A DNA stretch of 64,000 nucleotides from Candidatus Sumerlaeota bacterium. GTDB lineage: Bacteria; Sumerlaeota; Sumerlaeia; Sumerlaeales; Sumerlaeaceae. How positions within the stretch are numbered: position 1 is the first letter of the stretch; each line of letters begins with the position of its first letter. Made by a program: the position numbers and the translations under genes. The DNA lies in NCBI GenBank assembly GCA_012513815.1, contig JAAZBM010000014.1, positions 248,001-312,000 on the forward strand, read 5' to 3'. Shown in pieces: positions 58,948-64,000 of this stretch. The notes under the pieces are model-generated. The model was not told the DNA's origin and ran no database searches. It saw only the letters and a program-made list of their open reading frames with translations.

Positions 58948-59724
58948 GTGAATACCGACACCCCTCATTTATCGCGCCCCAAACTACTTTTGTTTGATGT
59001 TGGCGATGTCTTAGTATGTGACAGCACCTCCGCTATTTTCGTTTACCGGTGTCTCTATGATGCACTCGGAGAACACCACTGGGGAACTCCTCAGGATTTG
59101 GTCAACGAACGAGAAAAGCTCATTAATTCCGGCAAAGCCAAAGACTTGTGGAAAGTCGTCGAATTGCTTCTACCTGATTCTATAGAACTCGATGAATTCC
59201 GGCAACACACACGTGCCGAAATGTACAACGACTGGGGCTACCATTCCCCTGCGGTGCCACTCATGGCAGAAGTCCTTCATAAACTTTCCAAATCGTTCCG
59301 CCTCGGGTTACTAGCAAACCAGCCCGAAACCATCGAGGATGTCTTGCGTGAACGGGAACTGTGGGATCTTTTCGAGATTCAAGGCATCAGTGATATCGTA
59401 AAGATGCACAAACCGCAAGAGAACTTTTTTCTCTGGGCAATCAACGAGGCACACCTTCCACCAAACGAAATCATGATGATTGGTGACCGGGTCGACAACG
59501 ACATCGTCCCCGCCAAAAAGCTTGGGATGTCCGGATGTTGGATTAACTTCCCACCCGAAATGCGCCCATGGGAACCTTACGATGAGTTTACACGTGCCTT
59601 CAAACCGTGCAAGAATCTCGTCTGTGTTCCACAGCCTATCGACCCCAAAGATGAACAATACCTCCCTGACATCACAGTGGTGTCGCCAAGGGATCTCCTA
59701 AACAAACTCTGCGCTTTGGAATAG
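58948..59724 (+). CDS. HAD-superfamily hydrolase (unknown substrate)
   Basis: GTG start 7 bases after ffh. HAD motif I is LLFDVGDVLV (with Gly-Asp in place of DGTL), a helical cap follows, motif II is LLANQPE, Lys in MHKPQENFF, and motif IV is MMIGDRVDNDIVPAKKLGM. The protein resembles the haloacid-dehalogenase-like subclass with DxGD that includes FMN and sugar phosphatases. The C-terminal 50 residues (VCVPQPIDPKDEQYL) lie beyond the usual fold. Probably co-transcribed with ffh and the following zinc-ribbon gene. Confidence 0.8.
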   Translation: MNTDTPHLSRPKLLLFDVGDVLVCDSTSAIFVYRCLYDALGEHHWGTPQDLVNEREKLINSGKAKDLWKVVELLLPDSIELDEFRQHTRAEMYNDWGYHSPAVPLMAEVLHKLSKSFRLGLLANQPETIEDVLRERELWDLFEIQGISDIVKMHKPQENFFLWAINEAHLPPNEIMMIGDRVDNDIVPAKKLGMSGCWINFPPEMRPWEPYDEFTRAFKPCKNLVCVPQPIDPKDEQYLPDITVVSPRDLLNKLCALE

Positions 59725-59733
59725 TTTGCACCT

Positions 59734-60354
59734 ATGAAGAAAGAAATCCTCCAGCGTATCTCTAAACCCAGAAAAACATGTATCGCCTGCCAGAAACCTT
59801 TACAAGGAATAGGGGCGCATCCTGTCGCAATCTCCGGTATCAATGGAGCCGACCTGAGTGATGCCGACCCGGAAGAAATTTTCCGAGAAGATTTTTGTGA
59901 CGAATGCTGGGGCGAAGCTCAAAAGGACAAGCAAGTGCTCGCCAAATGGATGGGCAAACAGGAACAACCCAAACCGAGTAAACTGCACACAAGGAGAGAA
60001 CGGGCAGCCGTTCTCACTAAATGGTTCGACGCACTACAGGCAACGGAACGTACACTTAAGCGAGACCAGTATCTCTACGTCATTGCCCATTTGCTGATGA
60101 AATATCAGGTGCTCAAATGGGAGAAATCGAGCAGTTTTGCCGAAGCGTCGCCAACAGAACAGCCCAAGGTCAGTTTCAAAACCCAAGATGACGACATCAT
60201 CACGGTTGACGCTGTGCCACTCGACCCCGAAATCAACCAGGCCATCATTGACCAGATGGAGCGTTTTTTTGCCGGTAAAGAAACGATTCAGAATGATTTT
60301 GAGTCCACCGACGATGACACAAATGAGGCACCCAACAAGCCTTCCCCAAATTAA
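59734..60354 (+). CDS. Uncharacterised protein with a four-cysteine zinc-ribbon-like N-terminus
   Basis: 206 residues. Two C-x-x-C pairs (CIACQ at ~17 and CDECW at ~54) frame a short region and would bind one zinc. The middle is helical and basic (RRERAAVLTKWFDALQATERTLKRDQYLYVIAHLLMKYQVLKW), and the C-terminus is acidic and probably flexible. I do not recognise a named family. It ends the ffh-HAD series after 9 bases and lacks an obvious ribosome-binding site. A role in RNA or ribosome-related binding is a guess from the zinc ribbon and context only. Confidence 0.7.
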   Translation: MKKEILQRISKPRKTCIACQKPLQGIGAHPVAISGINGADLSDADPEEIFREDFCDECWGEAQKDKQVLAKWMGKQEQPKPSKLHTRRERAAVLTKWFDALQATERTLKRDQYLYVIAHLLMKYQVLKWEKSSSFAEASPTEQPKVSFKTQDDDIITVDAVPLDPEINQAIIDQMERFFAGKETIQNDFESTDDDTNEAPNKPSPN

Positions 60355-60419
60355 TGATTAACATATTTTTCTTCAAAAACCAAGAACTAATTTTGTCACA
60401 GGATGTACACATAAGTAAT

Positions 60420-60431
60420 ACTCTGTATAAT
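60420..60431 (+). promoter_or_regulatory. Probable promoter -10 (extended TGTATAAT) of the beta-helix gene
   Basis: ACTCTGTATAAT holds a perfect TATAAT (60426-60431) with the preceding TG of an extended -10, about 54 bases before the ATG. The shared ACTCTGTATA word also occurs upstream of namZ (minus strand near 12640-12650). No convincing -35 at normal spacing. Confidence 0.5.
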
Positions 60432-60484
60432 AGTATTATTATATGGTAACAATGTGAAAATATATTACTTTCAAGGAGTAACAA

Positions 60485-61618
60485 ATGAGTAAATTTTTAG
60501 GTTTGGCAGTCGCAGTTACAATCTGCTCGACAGCCGCATGGGGTGCAGACTTTTATGTCGCAACCACAGGCAATGATTCCAATCCCGGCACACTGGAATC
60601 CCCTGTCGCTACAATTGCCAAGGGTATCGAACTGGCCGCTGATGGCGACAACGTGAATGTTGCCGCTGGCACATATGATGGTGCTGTTGTTGTCAACAAG
60701 GCTGTCACACTGCTTGGCCCGAATGCTAACAAGGCTGGCTTTGCCACAGACCGCGCAGCAGAAGCTATCGTCAAGGCTGCCGCGGCTCCGGCCATTAAGT
60801 TGGACGCTGATGGCGCAAAGTTGAAGGGCTTCACAGTTAATGATACACCTTCAACCGAAACACACGGCACAAACACAAACACGGGTGTTGTCGAAATGAC
60901 CAAGGCCAATACAATTGCGATGAACAATATCGTTGTTGGTCAGTCGGCAGCTTCCGGTGATGCCGGCCCCAGTGGCATTTCTGCCTACATGATCGACTCC
61001 CCGACCATGGAAGGCAACTATGTTTATGGTTGCTTGACCACAAACCGTAGCGGTATGAAATTCCAGACTTGCAGTGGCACTATTTCGGCCATTAACAACA
61101 AAGTTGAAAACTGCGCCTACCTTGGCCTCTATTTCGATTCTTGCAACGGTGGAAACATTGACGGCAACACAGTCTCCAACACAGCGCAACCTGGCATTCA
61201 GGTCGCCAATGGTGCTGGTTATGTTGTGACCAACAATGTCATTACCGGTTGCAATACAGGCAATGGAGCCGACAAAGCCGGTCTCACAGCTGCTGCAGGC
61301 GCAACGAACATCACCTTCAGGTACAACAAGCTTTCCGGCAACAAGAAGGCTGGTATTTCTTTCAGAAATAACACCGCTGATATCGGAACAGCCGATGTTA
61401 ACTACAATAGCTTCTTAGGCAATGAAGCCGTTGGTATTTATATGGGTCGTGCAGGCAATGTCAACGCCCAGAATAACTACTGGAATTCACCTTCCGGTCC
61501 GACTGGGACAGGCGCCGATGCGGTTGCCCTTGGCACAAACGGTGGAACAGTTGATAGCTCAAACTTCGCGACAGCTGAATTCCCGGATGCAAGTGTTTCC
61601 GAGTGGAATCGTTTCTAA
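60485..61618 (+). CDS. Secreted right-handed parallel beta-helix protein, SEWNRF C-terminus
   Basis: AAGGAG 6 bases before the ATG. A signal peptide (MSKFLGLAVAVTICSTAAWG) is followed by a pectin-lyase-like repeat fold. The start DFYVATTGNDSNPGTLESPVATIAKGIELA is the DUF1565-type opening, and repeating turns such as GNYVYGCLTTNRSG, NNKVENCAYLGLYFDSCNGGNIDGNTVSN and NNVITGCN follow at ~22-residue spacing. Such proteins bind or cleave polysaccharides; no catalytic residues can be assigned. It ends DASVSEWNRF, a diverged form of the VxDWSLF tail of three other secreted proteins here. It has its own promoter and terminator. Confidence 0.88.
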   Translation: MSKFLGLAVAVTICSTAAWGADFYVATTGNDSNPGTLESPVATIAKGIELAADGDNVNVAAGTYDGAVVVNKAVTLLGPNANKAGFATDRAAEAIVKAAAAPAIKLDADGAKLKGFTVNDTPSTETHGTNTNTGVVEMTKANTIAMNNIVVGQSAASGDAGPSGISAYMIDSPTMEGNYVYGCLTTNRSGMKFQTCSGTISAINNKVENCAYLGLYFDSCNGGNIDGNTVSNTAQPGIQVANGAGYVVTNNVITGCNTGNGADKAGLTAAAGATNITFRYNKLSGNKKAGISFRNNTADIGTADVNYNSFLGNEAVGIYMGRAGNVNAQNNYWNSPSGPTGTGADAVALGTNGGTVDSSNFATAEFPDASVSEWNRF

Positions 61619-61642
61619 ATCTTTCTATAGAATAGAAAACCA

Positions 61643-61680
61643 AAAGATGCTTCCGACGCAAATCGGAAGCATCTTTTTTA
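61643..61680. terminator. Strong bidirectional terminator after the beta-helix gene
   Basis: AAAGATGCTTCCGA (61643-61656) pairs with TCGGAAGCATCTTT (61663-61676) across a 6-base loop, followed by TTT. It separates the beta-helix gene from the convergent TerB-like gene. Confidence 0.93.
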
Positions 61681-61717
61681 TATCTTTTTTCCCTGATAGA
61701 GCGCTGAACGAGAAACT

Positions 61718-62125
61718 CTATTTTTTCTTCTTGTCGTCCCCAAACCAAATGCTCTTGGCAATGTTAACGACTTCGCTCTCTTCGATATGTAAACCGGTAT
61801 CATGATGAGCCATATAATCGAGAATCATCACAACGCCTTCAAGCTGTTCGGATGTCAACAATTGTTTCAGCCGAGTGATACTGTACGCAAGCAAATCGCT
61901 GATACTCGTCTCTTTGATGGACTCATGCGCATTTTTCGAAATGACTTCGATATCCTGAGGCTTCAGGCCGAGAGCCATTCCAATACGTGTCAGCATTTCG
62001 GCTTCATTGGGTTCCATGTCGCCATCAAGCACACCCATCGCCAAAGCCAAACAAAAAACATGATAGACCTGTTCTTGGTTGAGCTTCAGTAACTTCTGCA
62101 GTTTTCTGGTTTCATTCACATCCAT
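61718..62125 (-). CDS. TerB-like helical domain protein
   Basis: 135 residues, all helical. QEQVYHVFCLALAMGVLDGDMEPNEAEMLTRIGMALGL is the first half of a TerB/DjlA-like domain (acidic EF-like loop DGDMEPNE). The second repeat is MILDYMAHHDTGLHIEESEVVNIAKSIWFG. TerB domains bind metal and take part in stress or membrane-surveillance systems. It follows atpD after 29 bases on the same strand with GAGGGTG before the ATG, so it is likely co-transcribed, in the place where atpC normally lies. Confidence 0.75.
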   Translation of the reverse strand: MDVNETRKLQKLLKLNQEQVYHVFCLALAMGVLDGDMEPNEAEMLTRIGMALGLKPQDIEVISKNAHESIKETSISDLLAYSITRLKQLLTSEQLEGVVMILDYMAHHDTGLHIEESEVVNIAKSIWFGDDKKKK

Positions 62126-62154
62126 AAAAACACCCTCACGAAAACAAAGAACTT

Positions 62155-63612
<1,458 letters not shown>

Positions 63613-63743
63613 TCATTTGTTATTTTCAATTTCATACAACTTCAAACACAAATACTCCCACGAGTACCTCTGCATGAAGTAAGTTCAACATAAATGATAT
63701 ACCACTCAAAGTCAAAATTACCCAAGCAATGACTTTTTTTCTG

Positions 63744-64000
63744 CTAATTTCTGACTACAAGATAGAGATGCCAAGTAAGATAATCGTCCTCGGGATCCCC
63801 CGTATAACGATTTTCCGCCTCGGATTTGACCAATGTCAGCGAGGTCCCTTGAGTATCATAGGAAACCGGTGTGACAATATAATCGAACTTAAAGCGATCG
63901 GCTAATGTCACAATTCGCGCCGGAGTCATGGACAGATAACTATTCTGCAACAAATCCATCCCATGGGTGCTCATCGCCTTTTTCATTAATGGCGCAGCAG
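63744..64000 (-). CDS. C-terminal part of an unidentified, probably membrane, protein (partial)
   Basis: The minus-strand frame is open to the window edge and ends at 63744. The visible ~85 residues include MTPARIVTLADRFKFDYIVTPVSYD and the closing LTWHLYLVVRN. This style (a helix followed by FDYIVTP) is common in the soluble C-terminal domain of multi-pass glycosyltransferase-like or DUF6798-like membrane proteins, but this is only a hint. It lies upstream of atpD with a 143-base gap holding no other gene. Confidence 0.55.
   Translation of the reverse strand, partial: AAPLMKKAMSTHGMDLLQNSYLSMTPARIVTLADRFKFDYIVTPVSYDTQGTSLTLVKSEAENRYTGDPEDDYLTWHLYLVVRN

Overview
The window reads as chromosomal DNA of an uncultured Gram-negative (diderm) heterotroph, probably anaerobic. 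LolA (lipoprotein carrier) and an LptE-like protein indicate an outer membrane with LPS. The ferredoxin-dependent indolepyruvate oxidoreductase IorAB and many secreted beta-sandwich, GH20 and GH171 proteins suggest fermentation of amino acids and scavenged cell-wall or chitin sugars. Gene content and the dispersed layout (lone rplA, lone atpD, separate hisG and hisI) resemble poorly cultured phyla such as Sumerlaeota or the PVC group, but I cannot fix the lineage from the sequence. No tRNA, rRNA, CRISPR array, transposase, integrase or phage gene is visible.

Layout. 0-3 kb: hisG, a 29-residue ribosomal protein of the bS22/AURKAIP1 type, and a secreted GDPD-LamG protein. 3-9 kb: hydantoinase-A-like protein, an RmlC-like epimerase and two tandem secreted paralogues sharing a C-terminal OB-like module. 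9-15 kb: cysteine synthase, ribosomal protein L1, NamZ-type muramidase (GH171), a GH20 gene remnant and an intact GH20 hexosaminidase. 15-22 kb: iorBA, a cohesin-like protein, rpoN, a TPR protein and hisI. 22-33 kb: nucleotide-sugar dehydrogenase, glycosyltransferase, NifU-like protein, dxs, a JAMM-DinG fusion helicase, pth, a PhnD-like binding protein, gph and manC. 33-43 kb: a protein with six carboxypeptidase-regulatory-like repeats, a sugar ABC transporter whose binding protein is fused to a permease, a CofG-like radical SAM enzyme, nth and a protein with five peptidoglycan-binding repeats. 43-48 kb: GT-C transferase, amidase, ribH, CPBP protease and an M23 peptidase. 48.0-49.37 kb: an island with foreign codon use, pheA plus a broken aroF. 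49-55 kb: a minus-strand series hflX-fabG-lolA-lptE-PHP-rplY. 55-64 kb: glycosyltransferase, flippase, ffh, HAD hydrolase, zinc-ribbon protein, secreted beta-helix protein, TerB-like protein, atpD and a partial gene.

The most intriguing signal is a short C-terminal tag, V-x-[DE]-W-[SN]-x-[FM] at the extreme carboxyl end. Four otherwise unrelated secreted proteins carry it (GDPD-LamG, the two OB-module paralogues, the beta-helix protein). No membrane helix or basic tail accompanies it, so it does not look like PEP-CTERM or LPXTG sorting; it may mark an undescribed export or surface-sorting route. Other notable points are the SBP-permease fusion, the JAMM-DinG fusion, the NamZ/GH20 pair, and the pheA/aroF island, which is either horizontal transfer or an assembly chimera.
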